A stretch of DNA of 64,000 nt from Nocardioides anomalus (GTDB lineage: Bacteria > Actinomycetota > Actinomycetes > Propionibacteriales > Nocardioidaceae), in NCBI RefSeq assembly GCF_011046535.1, contig NZ_CP049257.1, forward strand, positions 3,968,001-4,032,000. Direction: 5' to 3'. How positions within the stretch are numbered: position 1 is the first letter of the stretch; every line of letters begins with the position of its first letter. This document shows, piece after piece, positions 26,703 to 35,292 of the stretch. The notes under the pieces were generated by a model, which saw only the letters and a program-made list of their open reading frames with translations, had not been told where the DNA came from and did no database searches. Made by a program: the position numbers and the translations under genes.

Positions 26703-28345
26703 CAGCGGGCCTTGGACCGCCGGGCCGCGGGCTTGCGCTCGGAGGGCCGGGTGACCGGGTCGCCGGAGTCGAGCATCGACAGCCGCCGGGCGGCGCCGAA
26801 GTCGGCCAGCGCGTCGACCAGCGCGTCGACGTCCGGCTTCGGGGCCAGCACGTCCACGCGCAGCCCGTGCTCCTCGGCCGTCTTGGCCGTGGCGGGACCG
26901 ATCACCGCGATGATCGTCGAGGCGTGCGGCTTGCCGGCGATGCCGACCAGGTTGCGCACGGTCGAGGACGAGGTGAAGACGACGGCGTCGAACTTGCCGG
27001 TCTTGATCGCGTCGCGGGTGCTGGCCGGCGGCGGGGTGGCGCGCACGGTGCGGTACGCCGTGACGTCGTCGACCTCCCAGCCCAGGTCGATCAGGCCGGC
27101 GACGAGCGTCTCGGTGGCGATGTCGGCGCGCGGCAGGAAGACCCGGTTGATGGGGTCGAGCAGGTCGTCGAACTCCGGCCAGTCCTCGAGCAGGCCGGCG
27201 GCGGACTGCTCGCCGGAGGGCACCAGGTCGGCGCGGAGGCCCCAGGCCGCGATGGCCTGCGCGGTCTTGTCGCCGACCGCGGCGATCTTGAGCCCGGAGA
27301 AGGCACGCGCGTCGAGGCCGTACTCCTCGAACTTCTCGCGCACCGCCTTGACCGCGTTCACCGAGGTGAAGGCGATCCACTCGTAGCGGCCCTCGACCAG
27401 ACCGCGCACGGCCTTGTCCATCTGCAGCGGGTTGCGCGGCGGCTCGACCGAGATGGTCGGGACCTCCTCGGGTACCGCGCCGTAGCCGCGCAGCCGCGCG
27501 ACGAGCGGGCCGGCCTGGTCCTTGGTGCGGGGCACCAGCACGCGCCAGCCGAACAGCGGCTTGGTCTCGAACCACGACAGCGTCTCGCGCAGGTCCACGA
27601 CCTCGCCGATGACGATCACGGCGGGCGGCGACATCCGGGCGGCGCGGGCGTCCACGCCGATGGAGTCCAGCGTCGAGCAGACCGTGACCTGCTCGGTGGT
27701 GGTGCCGACCCGGGTCATGGCGACGGGGGTCTGGGGCGCGCGACCCGCAGCGATGAGGGCCTTGGCGATGTCGCCGACCATGTTCACGCCGGAGAGCACG
27801 ACGAGGGTCCGGTCGTCGGCGTACGCCGCCCAGTCGACCTTGTCGTGGGCGGTGACGACGGTGAGCTCGCGGTGCTTCTGCGTGGTCAGCGGGATGCCGG
27901 CGTACGCCGGGACCGCGGCGACCGACGAGACGCCGGGGACGATCTCGAAGCCGATCTCGGCCTTGGCGCAGGCCTGGGCCTCTTCGGGACCGGAGGCGTA
28001 GAGGAACGGGTCACCGCTCATCAGCCGGACCACGCGCTGGCCCTTCTTGGCGTGCTTGACCACGACCTTGGCGCGCGCGGCGTGGGTCAGCGGCTGGCCG
28101 TCCTCGCCGAAGCCGCCGTCGACGAAGACCGGGGTCTCGCACTCGGCCGGCAGGGCCAGCAGCCGGCGGACCAGGTCGACGTGCTCGGGCTGCTCGGTCA
28201 CGACGACCTCGGCCTGTTCGAGCAGTGTCACCGCGCGGACGGTCAGCAGGTCGGGGTCACCCGGCCCGCTGCCCACGAAGGACACCCAGCCGCGGCCCGT
28301 CGTGCGGGTCGCCTCGGTGGTGGTGGCGGTCTTGCCTCGCGTCAT
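26702..28345 (-). CDS. Uroporphyrinogen-III C-methyltransferase / uroporphyrinogen-III synthase fusion
   Basis: A 547-residue bifunctional protein (CobA-HemD type). The N-terminal SAM-dependent methylase (about 18-260) has the [18 protein letters not shown] start and [18 protein letters not shown], and makes precorrin-2 for siroheme or B12. The C-terminal HemD domain (about 270-530) begins [20 protein letters not shown] and contains the [14 protein letters not shown] and [14 protein letters not shown] pairs; it closes hydroxymethylbilane to uroporphyrinogen III. A basic tail ends the protein. The same fusion lies after hemC in Streptomyces. ATGA overlap with hemC. Confidence 0.93.
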   Translation of the reverse strand: MTRGKTATTTEATRTTGRGWVSFVGSGPGDPDLLTVRAVTLLEQAEVVVTEQPEHVDLVRRLLALPAECETPVFVDGGFGEDGQPLTHAARAKVVVKHAKKGQRVVRLMSGDPFLYASGPEEAQACAKAEIGFEIVPGVSSVAAVPAYAGIPLTTQKHRELTVVTAHDKVDWAAYADDRTLVVLSGVNMVGDIAKALIAAGRAPQTPVAMTRVGTTTEQVTVCSTLDSIGVDARAARMSPPAVIVIGEVVDLRETLSWFETKPLFGWRVLVPRTKDQAGPLVARLRGYGAVPEEVPTISVEPPRNPLQMDKAVRGLVEGRYEWIAFTSVNAVKAVREKFEEYGLDARAFSGLKIAAVGDKTAQAIAAWGLRADLVPSGEQSAAGLLEDWPEFDDLLDPINRVFLPRADIATETLVAGLIDLGWEVDDVTAYRTVRATPPPASTRDAIKTGKFDAVVFTSSSTVRNLVGIAGKPHASTIIAVIGPATAKTAEEHGLRVDVLAPKPDVDALVDALADFGAARRLSMLDSGDPVTRPSERKPAARRSKAR

Positions 28346-29346
28346 GCGTCGTGCACCCTGTCTGTGGCTGGGTCGGTTGCTGCGTCTTGGTGTGCTGCGG
28401 GTCCTGCGGGTCCTGCGTCGAGCTCGGCCGCCCCGTCGGCGAGCATCTCCTTGGCCAGCCGGGCGCCGAGCCCGGCGGCGTCGTCGGGGGCGCCGGTGGC
28501 CGACATCCGGACCGAGAGGCCGCCGTCGCGGGAGAGCGCGACCGCGCGCACCCACAACTCCTCCCCGTCCTCGCCCTCGACCAGCTCGGCCAGTGCCCCG
28601 ATCGGCGCGGAGCAGCCGCCCTCGAGGGTGGCCAGCACCGCGCGCTCGGCCTCGACCGCCGCCCGGCTCGCCCGGTCGTCCAGCGCGGTCAGCGCGTCGG
28701 CCAGCGCGTCGTCGGCCCGGCACTCCACCGCGAGGGCACCCTGCCCGGGCGCAGGCAGCACCTGCAACGGGTCGAGCACCTCGGTGACCTCCTCGAGCCG
28801 GCCGATCCGGGCCAGCCCGGCGCGGGCGAGGAGCACGGCGTCGTACTCCCCGGACCGGACCTTCGCGATCCGGGTGTCGACGTTGCCACGAACGCCGACC
28901 ACGTCCAAACCGAGACCGAGGGCGTGCAGCTGCGCCACCCGCCGCGGGGAGCCGGTGCCGACGCGCGCGCCGACCGGGAGCTCGCCGAGGGTGAGACCGT
29001 CGCGGGCCACGACGACGTCGCGCGGGTCCTCGCGGGTGGGTACGGCGGCCAGCGCGATCCCTTCGGGCGCGGCGGTCGGCAGGTCCTTGAGCGAGTGCAC
29101 CGCGACGTCGACCTCGCCGCGCAGCAGCGCGTCGCGCAGGGCGCTGACGAAGACGCCGGTGCCGGAGTCGGGCAGCGCGCTGATCGGGGTCCCGGTGGCC
29201 TGGGTGCGGTCGCCGTGGGTGAGGACCTCGACCAGCTCGGTCTCGAGGCCGAGCCGCTCGCGGAGCATCGCGGCGACCAGCTCGGACTGGGTCTTGGCCA
29301 GCACCGAGGCGCGGGTGCCGATGCGCACGGTGCTCACCGTGCTCAC
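28342..29346 (-). CDS. hemC: Porphobilinogen deaminase (hydroxymethylbilane synthase)
   Basis: A 334-residue cytosolic enzyme joining four porphobilinogens. The N-terminus has RIGTRASVLAKTQSELVA, the substrate-binding VAVHSLKDLPT and GTGSPRRVAQL segments follow, and the dipyrromethane cofactor Cys is in LEGGCSAPIGALAE (near 245). GTG 29346 overlaps the hemA stop as GTGA. The C-terminus has an Ala/Gly-rich extension of about 25 residues. Confidence 0.95.
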   Translation of the reverse strand: MSTVSTVRIGTRASVLAKTQSELVAAMLRERLGLETELVEVLTHGDRTQATGTPISALPDSGTGVFVSALRDALLRGEVDVAVHSLKDLPTAAPEGIALAAVPTREDPRDVVVARDGLTLGELPVGARVGTGSPRRVAQLHALGLGLDVVGVRGNVDTRIAKVRSGEYDAVLLARAGLARIGRLEEVTEVLDPLQVLPAPGQGALAVECRADDALADALTALDDRASRAAVEAERAVLATLEGGCSAPIGALAELVEGEDGEELWVRAVALSRDGGLSVRMSATGAPDDAAGLGARLAKEMLADGAAELDAGPAGPAAHQDAATDPATDRVHDA

Positions 29347-30633
29347 GACAAGCCCTCGGGACGGGTCACCGCGTCGACCGCGTCGGGGTCGAGGGCGAAC
29401 AGCTCGGCCAGGGCGGCGGCGTAGGAGACCGCTCCGGTCTCGTTGGCCAGCTCCTTGACCCGCACCGTCGGCTGGTGGAGCAGCTTGTCGGCCACCCGGC
29501 GGATGGTGTGCAGGACCTCGGCGCGCTCCTGCGGGGTCAGCGCCGGCAGCCGGTGCTCGAGGCGGTCCATCTCCGCGTCGACCACCGAGGTGGCCATGGT
29601 GCGCAGGGCCACGAGGGTCGGGGTGACGCTGGCCGAGCGGCGCGCGGCCAGGAAGGCCGAGACCTCCTGGGTCACGATCCGCCGGACCTCGTCGACCTCG
29701 CGGCCGGCCTCGCTGGCCTCGAGCTCGTCGGCCAGGTCGGCCAGGTCGATGCGGGTCACACCGTCGAGCTCGGCCACGGCCGGGTCCACGTCGTGCGGCA
29801 GGGCCAGGTCCACGAAGACCAGGTCGCCCTCGCCGCGGGTGGCCTCGACCAGGCCGCGGCTGACCAGCAGGCCCGGGGCGCCGGCGCAGGTGAGGACCAG
29901 ATCCACCCGGCCCAGGACCGAGGGGGAGCTCGGCCAGCGGGACCGCGGTGCCGGCGTACTCACCGGCCAGGCGCTGGGCCCGCTCGAGCGTGCGGTTGAC
30001 CACGATCACCTCGGCGGCCCCGCGGCGCGCCACGGTGGCGGTGGCCAGAGCGGCCATGCTGCCGGCGCCGACCACGGCGACCCGGGCGCCCGCGACGTCG
30101 CGGCCGTGGCGCGCGGCCCGGTCGAGCGCGGCGGTGACCAGGGTCGGGGCGGCGTGGTCGATGTCGGTCTCGGCCCGGGACCGCTTGCCGACGCGCAGCG
30201 CCTGCTGGAACAGCACGTTGAGCGACGGGCCGACCGTCCCGAGCTCCTGGCCCAGCCGGAGCGCGTCGCGGGTCTGGCCGAGGATCTGGCCCTCGCCCAC
30301 CGCCATCGAGTCCAGCCCGGAGGCGACCTGGAACAGGTGGGAGACCGCGCCGTCGTCGTAGTGGACGTAGAGGTGCGGCACCAGCGCCTCGGTGCTGCCG
30401 CCGGCCGGCTCGACGAGCAGCCGCGACAGCTCCTCGACCGACCCGTGGAAGCGGTCGACGTCGGCGTAGATCTCCACGCGGTTGCAGGTGGCGATGACCG
30501 CGGCCTCGGTGACGTGCTCGCACGCCGCGACGGCCTGCACCAGCTTGGGCACGGCGTCGGCGTCCGGCGCGACCTGCTCCAGCAGCGAGACCGGTGCGGA
30601 GTTGTGGGAGACGCCGACGACCAGGACGCTCAC
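29343..30633 (-). pseudogene. hemA: Glutamyl-tRNA reductase, interrupted by a single-base frameshift
   Basis: NADPH-dependent reductase of Glu-tRNA(Glu), the entry point of the C5 heme pathway. The first part, from GTG 30633, has VGVSHNSAPVSLLEQ and the catalytic Cys in VIATCNRVEIYA, the GLDSMAVGEGQILGQ segment and the NADPH-binding VAVVGAGSMAALA. After AVPLAELP the frame breaks at a run of five G (plus strand, 29922-29926); dropping one G joins it to VLGRVDLVLTCAGAPG and the dimerisation domain, for 429 residues in total. hemA is normally essential here, so a sequencing error or a very recent mutation is likely. GTGA overlaps on both sides show that the operon structure is otherwise intact. 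Confidence 0.9.
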
Positions 30634-31292
30634 GCCGTCGCCTCCGCCTGCTTGCGCTGCTCGTGGTAGGCCAGGATCTGCAGCTCGATGGAGAGGTCGA
30701 CCTTGCGGACGTCGACGCCCGCGGGCACCGCGATCACGGTCGGTGCGAAGTTGAGGATGCTGCTGATGCCGGCCTCGACCATCCGGTCCGCGACGTCCTG
30801 CGCGGCCGTGGCGGGCGTGGCGATGACCCCGATGGCGACGCCGTGCTCGCGCACGATCGCGTCGAGGTCGGCGAAGTCGCGCACGTCGATGCCGGCGACG
30901 ACCTCGCCGCGTCGCGTCGGGTCGGCGTCGAGCAGTGCGACCACCCGGAAGCCGCGGCTGCGGAAGCCGGAGAAGTTGGCCAGGGCGTGCCCGAGGTTGC
31001 CGATGCCGACGATGACCACGGGCCAGTCCTGGGTCACGCCGATCTCGCGGGCGATCTGGTAGCGCAGGTAGTCCACGTCGTACCCGACCCCGCGCGTGCC
31101 GTAGCTGCCGAGGTAGGAGAGGTCCTTGCGCAGCTTGGCGCTGTTGACCCCTGCGGCCGCGGCCAGCTCCTCGCTGGAGCACGTCGCGGTGCCGTTGTCG
31201 ACCAGCGTCGTGAGCGCCCGGAGGTAGACGGGCAGGCGCGCGACGGTGGCCTCGGGGATGTCCCGGGCGCTGTCGGTCGTGCGGGCGCTCAC
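30630..31292 (-). CDS. rex: Redox-sensing transcriptional repressor Rex
   Basis: A 220-residue NADH/NAD+ sensor. The N-terminal winged helix includes IPEATVARLPVYLRAL and EELAAAAGVNSAKLRKDLSY; the C-terminal Rossmann domain has VVIVGIGNLGHALANF and a domain-swapped C-terminal helix (DLSIELQILAYHEQRK). GTG 31292 is preferred because AGAGAAGG precedes it and the family N-terminus fits; an in-frame GTG/ATG at 31325 would add 11 residues. It leads the hemA-hemC-cobA/hemD-hemB operon, as in Streptomyces, where Rex represses itself and respiratory genes. A candidate operator lies just upstream. Confidence 0.93.
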   Translation of the reverse strand: MSARTTDSARDIPEATVARLPVYLRALTTLVDNGTATCSSEELAAAAGVNSAKLRKDLSYLGSYGTRGVGYDVDYLRYQIAREIGVTQDWPVVIVGIGNLGHALANFSGFRSRGFRVVALLDADPTRRGEVVAGIDVRDFADLDAIVREHGVAIGVIATPATAAQDVADRMVEAGISSILNFAPTVIAVPAGVDVRKVDLSIELQILAYHEQRKQAEATA

Positions 31293-31365
31293 CAGACCTT
31301 CTCTCCAGCCGCGGAGGGAGGCCATCGGGCCATCGCAGTTCCGCCGGCACCGCCACTCTAAGAGT

Positions 31366-31383
31366 TTGTGAACGAGAGAACAA
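31366..31383. promoter_or_regulatory. Candidate Rex operator (ROP) upstream of rex
   Basis: TTGTGAACGAGAGAACAA matches the Rex consensus TTGTGAA-N4-TTCACAA at 11 of 14 fixed positions: the left half is perfect, the right half keeps its outer ACAA. It is 74 bases before the chosen rex start, in an AT-richer patch. Autoregulation of rex through such a site is known in Streptomyces. Confidence 0.5.
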
Positions 31384-31421
31384 AACCAGCGGAGGTGTCC
31401 TCCGACACGTCGTCGCCGCGC

Positions 31422-31497
31422 ACTTGTAACGCGCAGTTACCGGCACTTCCGACCCGTTGCAACGGGTCGGAAGTGCCGGTAACTGCGCGTTACAAGT
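31422..31497. repeat. 76-base perfect palindrome
   Basis: Left arm 31422-31459 (ACTTGTAACGCGCAGTTACC, then GGCACTTCCGACCCGTTG) and right arm 31460-31497 are exact reverse complements with no spacer. The right end overlaps the 3-prime end of the glutaredoxin-like gene, whose last codons and TAA stop (31490-31492) are part of the repeat. A degenerate version with the same ends occurs at 12102. As RNA it would form a 38-base-pair hairpin just after the stop, a very strong structure; as DNA it could be a mobile-type or protein-binding repeat. Confidence 0.9.
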
Positions 31498-31741
31498 TCT
31501 CCGGGGCGGTCAGGGCGGCGCGGAGCCGGGTCTCGTCCACCCGCCAGAAGTCGTGCTGCCGGCCGTCGACGAGGGTCACCGGGATCTCCTCGCCGTAGCG
31601 CTCGAGCAGCGCGGGGTCGTCGAGGATCGAGAGCTCGGCGTAGGACTCGCCCAGGTCGGCGCACACGCGCTCGATGACCGCCCGGGCGTCGTCGCAGAGG
31701 TGGCAGCCGGGCTTGGAGTAGAGCGTCACGCGGGCGCTCAC
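31490..31741 (-). CDS. Glutaredoxin-like (DUF836) thiol protein
   Basis: An 83-residue thioredoxin-fold protein with the redox motif KPGCHLCDDAR near the N-terminus and the cis-Pro segment EIPVTLVDGR. It is of the small glutaredoxin family found next to rex/hemA or bldN in actinobacteria. GTG 31741 overlaps the stop of the acyl-CoA ligase gene as GTGA. Its final residues Asn-Leu and the TAA are supplied by the 76-base palindrome, so the C-terminus may have been altered by insertion of that repeat. Confidence 0.85.
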   Translation of the reverse strand: MSARVTLYSKPGCHLCDDARAVIERVCADLGESYAELSILDDPALLERYGEEIPVTLVDGRQHDFWRVDETRLRAALTAPENL

Positions 31742-33369
31742 TGCTCGAGCAGCCCCAGCGCCCGGCGCCGCTCCATGCCGCGCAGCCGGCCCTTCTGCAC
31801 CTTGCCGGTGACGCCGACGGGCAGCTCGGGGACGACCTCGATGCGCCGGGGCTGCTTGAAGCGGGCCAGCCGCTGCTCGCAGTGGGTGCGTACGGCGTCC
31901 GCGAGCGTCGCGGGGTCGCCCGACGACACGACGTAGGCCACCACGGCCTCGCCGGTCTCGGGGTCGTCGACACCGATGACCGCCGCCTCGCTGACGCCGG
32001 GGACCTCGCGGATCACGTCCTCGACCTCGACCGGGTAGACGTTGAAGCCCGAGACGATCACCAGCTCCTTGAGCCGGTCGACGAGGAACAGGTCCCCGGT
32101 CGCGTCGAGGAAGCCGACGTCGCCGGTGGACCACCAGCCGTCCTGGTCAGGACCGAGCGAGCCGTCGGGCCAGTAGCCGCTGAACAGGTTCGCGCCCTTG
32201 ACCTGGATCTCGCCCGGGTCCTCGCCCTCGGGCGGGCGTCCGGTCTCGTCGACCAGCCGCAGCTCGATGCCGGGCAGCGCGGCGCCGACCGAGCCGGGCT
32301 GCAGGGACGGCGAGCAGAGCGTCGAGGTGACGACGGGCGAGGCCTCGGTCAGGCCGTAGCCCTGGTGGACCGGGATGCCGGTCAGCTCGGTGAACTCGGT
32401 GGCCAGCTCGGGCGAGAGCGGCGCGGAGCCGGACAGCATGAGGCGCACCGGCCCGAGCCGCTCGCGCAGCCCCTCGACACCGCGCCAGTAGGCGAAGACG
32501 GGCGGTGCGACCGGGACCACCGAGCACGCCTCGTCCTCGATCAGGTCGAGGGTGCCCTGCGGCTCGAAGCGCCCGGCCAGCACCAGCTTGGCCCGGTGGC
32601 GCATGACCACGCCGAGCACGCCGTTGAGCCCGTAGACGTGGAACAGCGGCAGCACGCCGAGCACCACGTCGTCGCCGTGGACCATGGGCGGGTCCACCTG
32701 CGCGACCTGCTCGACGTTGGCCAGCAGCGCGCGGTGGGTGAGCATCGCGGCACGCGGGCGGCCCGACGTACCGCTGGTGTAGAGCAGGGCCGCGAGCTTC
32801 TCCGGGTCGAGCAGCGGCGGCACGGGTCGGGGCGAGTCGGCGCGCAGGTGGTCGTAGGACCGCTCCCCCGGCTGCAGGGTGCCGCCGACGACGACGATGC
32901 GCGGGACGACCAGGCGGGCGAGGAGGTCGGCCTCGATCGAGCCGGCCGGGTGCTCGACCGCGCGGGCCTCCTGCAGCATCCGCGCGGCCTCGCGGACCGC
33001 GGTCACGGTGTCGGCGTCCGCGACCACCATCCGCGAGCCGGAGTCGGCGACCATGCGGGCCAGCTCGCCGGCCTGCGACGTCGGGTTGACCGGTACGGCG
33101 ACCGCCTGCGCCCGGAGCACTCCGAGGTAGGTCGTGACGAACTCGATGCGGTTGCCCAGCACCAGCATCACGCGGTGCCCGGCCACGATGCCCGCGGCGC
33201 CGAGGCCGGTCGCGACCCGGCTCACCTCGTCGTCGAGCTCACCCCAGGTCACCCGGCGCCCGCCGGACTCCACGACAGCGAGCCGGTCGGGGTCCTCGGC
33301 CGCGGCGCGGGCGAGCAGGTCCGCGACGTCGGTCGGCGCCGCGTGCGCCTGATCCGCCCCCTCGGCCAT
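31738..33369 (-). CDS. AMP-forming long-chain acyl-CoA ligase / synthetase
   Basis: A 543-residue ANL-superfamily enzyme that activates a carboxylic acid as acyl-AMP then acyl-CoA. Motifs in order: the P-loop LLYTSGTSGRPRAAMLTH (about 185-202), PLFHVYGLNGV, the GYGLTEASPVV adenine site (about 317), WWSTGDVGFLD, the hinge DRLKELVIVSGFNVYPVEVE, and the catalytic Lys in TGKVQKGRLR. The sequence is close to FadD-type ligases; substrate chain length is not evident. It is divergent from the HAD phosphatase at 33412 with 42 bases between starts. Confidence 0.9.
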   Translation of the reverse strand: MAEGADQAHAAPTDVADLLARAAAEDPDRLAVVESGGRRVTWGELDDEVSRVATGLGAAGIVAGHRVMLVLGNRIEFVTTYLGVLRAQAVAVPVNPTSQAGELARMVADSGSRMVVADADTVTAVREAARMLQEARAVEHPAGSIEADLLARLVVPRIVVVGGTLQPGERSYDHLRADSPRPVPPLLDPEKLAALLYTSGTSGRPRAAMLTHRALLANVEQVAQVDPPMVHGDDVVLGVLPLFHVYGLNGVLGVVMRHRAKLVLAGRFEPQGTLDLIEDEACSVVPVAPPVFAYWRGVEGLRERLGPVRLMLSGSAPLSPELATEFTELTGIPVHQGYGLTEASPVVTSTLCSPSLQPGSVGAALPGIELRLVDETGRPPEGEDPGEIQVKGANLFSGYWPDGSLGPDQDGWWSTGDVGFLDATGDLFLVDRLKELVIVSGFNVYPVEVEDVIREVPGVSEAAVIGVDDPETGEAVVAYVVSSGDPATLADAVRTHCEQRLARFKQPRRIEVVPELPVGVTGKVQKGRLRGMERRRALGLLEQ

Positions 33370-33411
33370 GCACGGATGATTCCACACGCGCCGGTGGCCT
33401 AGGGTCGCTCC

Positions 33412-34296
33412 GTGGCTCCACCCGACCGGCCGCGCACGCCGCTCAACCTCCAGCAGCGCTCGACGCTGGCGGGCGAGGCGGCCGCCGCCGCGGCCGAGGT
33501 CGAGACCGCCCTGCACCACCCGGCGGACGCCACGGCGGCGGCGTTCTTCGACGTCGACAACACGCTGATGCAGGGCGCCAGCATCTTCCACCTCGCCCGC
33601 GGGCTGCACCGGCGCGAGTTCTTCACGACCCGCGACATCCTCGGCGCGATGTACAAGCAGCTCTACTTCCGCGTGGTCGGCGTCGAGGACCCCGAGCACG
33701 TGGCCGAGACCCGGGCGGCGGCGCTCAGCTTCATCGAGGGGCACACGGTCCGCGAGCTGCAGGACCTCGGCGAGGAGATCTTCGAGGAGGCCATGGCGCA
33801 CCGGATCTGGCCCGGCACCCGCGCCCTGGCCCAGCTCCACCTCGACCAGGGCCAGCGGGTCTGGCTGGTGACCGCCGCGCCGGTCGAGATCGCCCAGATC
33901 ATTGCCCGGCGCCTCGGGCTCACCGGCGCCATGGGCACGGTGGCCGAGCACGTGGACGGCGTCTACACCGGCCGGCTGGTCGGCGACATGCTGCACGGCC
34001 CGGCCAAGGCCGAGGCCATCAAGGCCCTCACCGCCCGGGAGGGGCTGGACCTGGGCCGCTGCTCGGCGTACTCCGACTCCTACAACGACCTGCCCATGCT
34101 CAAGCTGGTCGGCGACCCCTGCGCGATCAACCCCGACGCCAAGCTGCGGGCCTACGCACGCGAGCAGGGCTGGCGGGTCCGCGACTACCGCACCGGTCGC
34201 AAGGCGGCCCGCGCCGGGCTCCTGGTGGGCGCGCTGGCCGGGGCGGCCAGCGGCGCGGTGGCCGCCGGGATCTCGCTGCGCGGCAAGAGGGAGTAG
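33412..34296 (+). CDS. HAD-IB family phosphatase with C-terminal membrane segment
   Basis: A 294-residue HAD hydrolase of the SerB-like IB subfamily. Motif I is [13 protein letters not shown] (near 45-57), motif II is LVTAAPVE, and motifs III/IV are KAEAIKAL and [13 protein letters not shown]. The C-terminus has a short hydrophobic Gly/Ala helix ([18 protein letters not shown]) that may anchor it. The GTG start has TAGGGT 6 bases upstream. Homologues of this type are often found near bldN in actinobacteria and act on phosphate monoesters of lipid or sugar type; the true substrate is unknown. Confidence 0.88.
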   Translation: MAPPDRPRTPLNLQQRSTLAGEAAAAAAEVETALHHPADATAAAFFDVDNTLMQGASIFHLARGLHRREFFTTRDILGAMYKQLYFRVVGVEDPEHVAETRAAALSFIEGHTVRELQDLGEEIFEEAMAHRIWPGTRALAQLHLDQGQRVWLVTAAPVEIAQIIARRLGLTGAMGTVAEHVDGVYTGRLVGDMLHGPAKAEAIKALTAREGLDLGRCSAYSDSYNDLPMLKLVGDPCAINPDAKLRAYAREQGWRVRDYRTGRKAARAGLLVGALAGAASGAVAAGISLRGKRE

Positions 34297-34373
34297 GCCG
34301 ATTCTTCCCGTGTTGTGACTAACTCTTCTAGGATCGGGTAGTTGCACCACGGGGGAACGAGGGAGGGACTCCT

Positions 34374-35180
34374 GTGCCCGGTTGGGGACCGCAGGTGATG
34401 CGTGGACTCGACGCGCTGCGCGTCGCGGTCGCGTGCGCCCTCGAGCCCGGGACCCCCGCCCTCGCGCTCGCCGAGGTCTCCGACCGCTCCGGCGGTCGCC
34501 GCAGCCGCTCGGCCCACGACGGCTGGCTGCTGAGCGAGGCGGCCGCCCGGGACAGCGTCGGCGAGGGCCGCGGCGTCGGGCAGGGCTACGGCGACGCCGA
34601 CCTGGCCGCCTCCTCCGAGGAGAGCGAGGAGGACCGCTCCCGCCTCATCGCGCTGGTCGAGCTGGCCCGCAAGGGCGACAGCGACGCGTTCGGACTGCTC
34701 TACGACCACTACCAGGGCGCGGTCTACCGCTTCCTCTTCTACCGCACGCGCTCGAGCACCCTGGCCGAGGACCTCACGTCGGAGACGTTCTTCCGGGCGC
34801 TGCGCAACATGCAGAACTTCCGCTGGCAGGGCAAGGACTTCGGCGCCTGGCTGATGACCATCGCCCGCAACCTGGCCACCGACCACTTCAAGGCCGGTCG
34901 CACCCGCCTCGAGCTGGCCACCGAGGACATGGGCGTGCACGACGACGCCACCGAGGGCCCCGAGCACGCCGTGCTGGCCAGCCTGACCAACGAGGTCCTG
35001 CTGCAGGCGCTCACCGAGCTGCCCGCGGAGCAGAAGGACTGCCTCATCATGCGCTTCCTGCAGGGGATGAGCATCGCCGAGACGGCCGCCGTGCTGGGCC
35101 GCAGCGAGGGCGCGGTCAAGCAGCTCCAGCTGCGGGGCGTGCGCAACCTGGCCAAGCTGATGCCCGAGGGGATCCGCTGA
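34374..35180 (+). CDS. bldN: ECF RNA polymerase sigma factor BldN
   Basis: A 268-residue ECF sigma factor with a long N-terminal extension (about residues 1-90) before region 2, the trait of sigma-BldN, which in Streptomyces is made as a pro-protein and trimmed. Region 2 has DAFGLLYDHYQGAVYRFLFY, AEDLTSETFFRAL and WQGKDFGAWLMTIARNLATD; region 4 has QKDCLIMRFLQGMSIAETAA and the recognition helix RSEGAVKQLQLRGVRNL. All are close to the remembered Streptomyces BldN. GTG 34374 follows GAGGGAGGG. The anti-sigma gene rsbN is next. Confidence 0.92.
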   Translation: MPGWGPQVMRGLDALRVAVACALEPGTPALALAEVSDRSGGRRSRSAHDGWLLSEAAARDSVGEGRGVGQGYGDADLAASSEESEEDRSRLIALVELARKGDSDAFGLLYDHYQGAVYRFLFYRTRSSTLAEDLTSETFFRALRNMQNFRWQGKDFGAWLMTIARNLATDHFKAGRTRLELATEDMGVHDDATEGPEHAVLASLTNEVLLQALTELPAEQKDCLIMRFLQGMSIAETAAVLGRSEGAVKQLQLRGVRNLAKLMPEGIR

Positions 35181-35202
35181 TGCCCGGTTCTCTGCGTTCG
35201 CG

Positions 35203-35231
35203 CGTAACCCCGGCGGCCCCCGCTTCGTTGT
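35203..35231 (+). promoter_or_regulatory. Candidate sigma-BldN promoter of rsbN
   Basis: CGTAAC (35203-35208), 17-base spacer, CGTTGT (35226-35231), within the 112 bases between bldN and rsbN and 62 bases before the rsbN ATG. It resembles the BldN consensus CGTAAC-N16-CGTTGA. In Streptomyces rsbN is itself a BldN target, giving a negative feedback loop. A matching site precedes the lytic transglycosylase at 24086. Confidence 0.55.
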
Positions 35232-35292
35232 GGGTGGCGTCGGCGCCTCGACACGGGGACGGCGTCGGCGACCACCAGACAGGACCGCAGCG

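Noticed and set aside
34313..34334. TTGTGA and TAGGAT before bldN as a -35/-10 pair
   Set aside because: The spacer is only 10 bases, too short for a housekeeping promoter.
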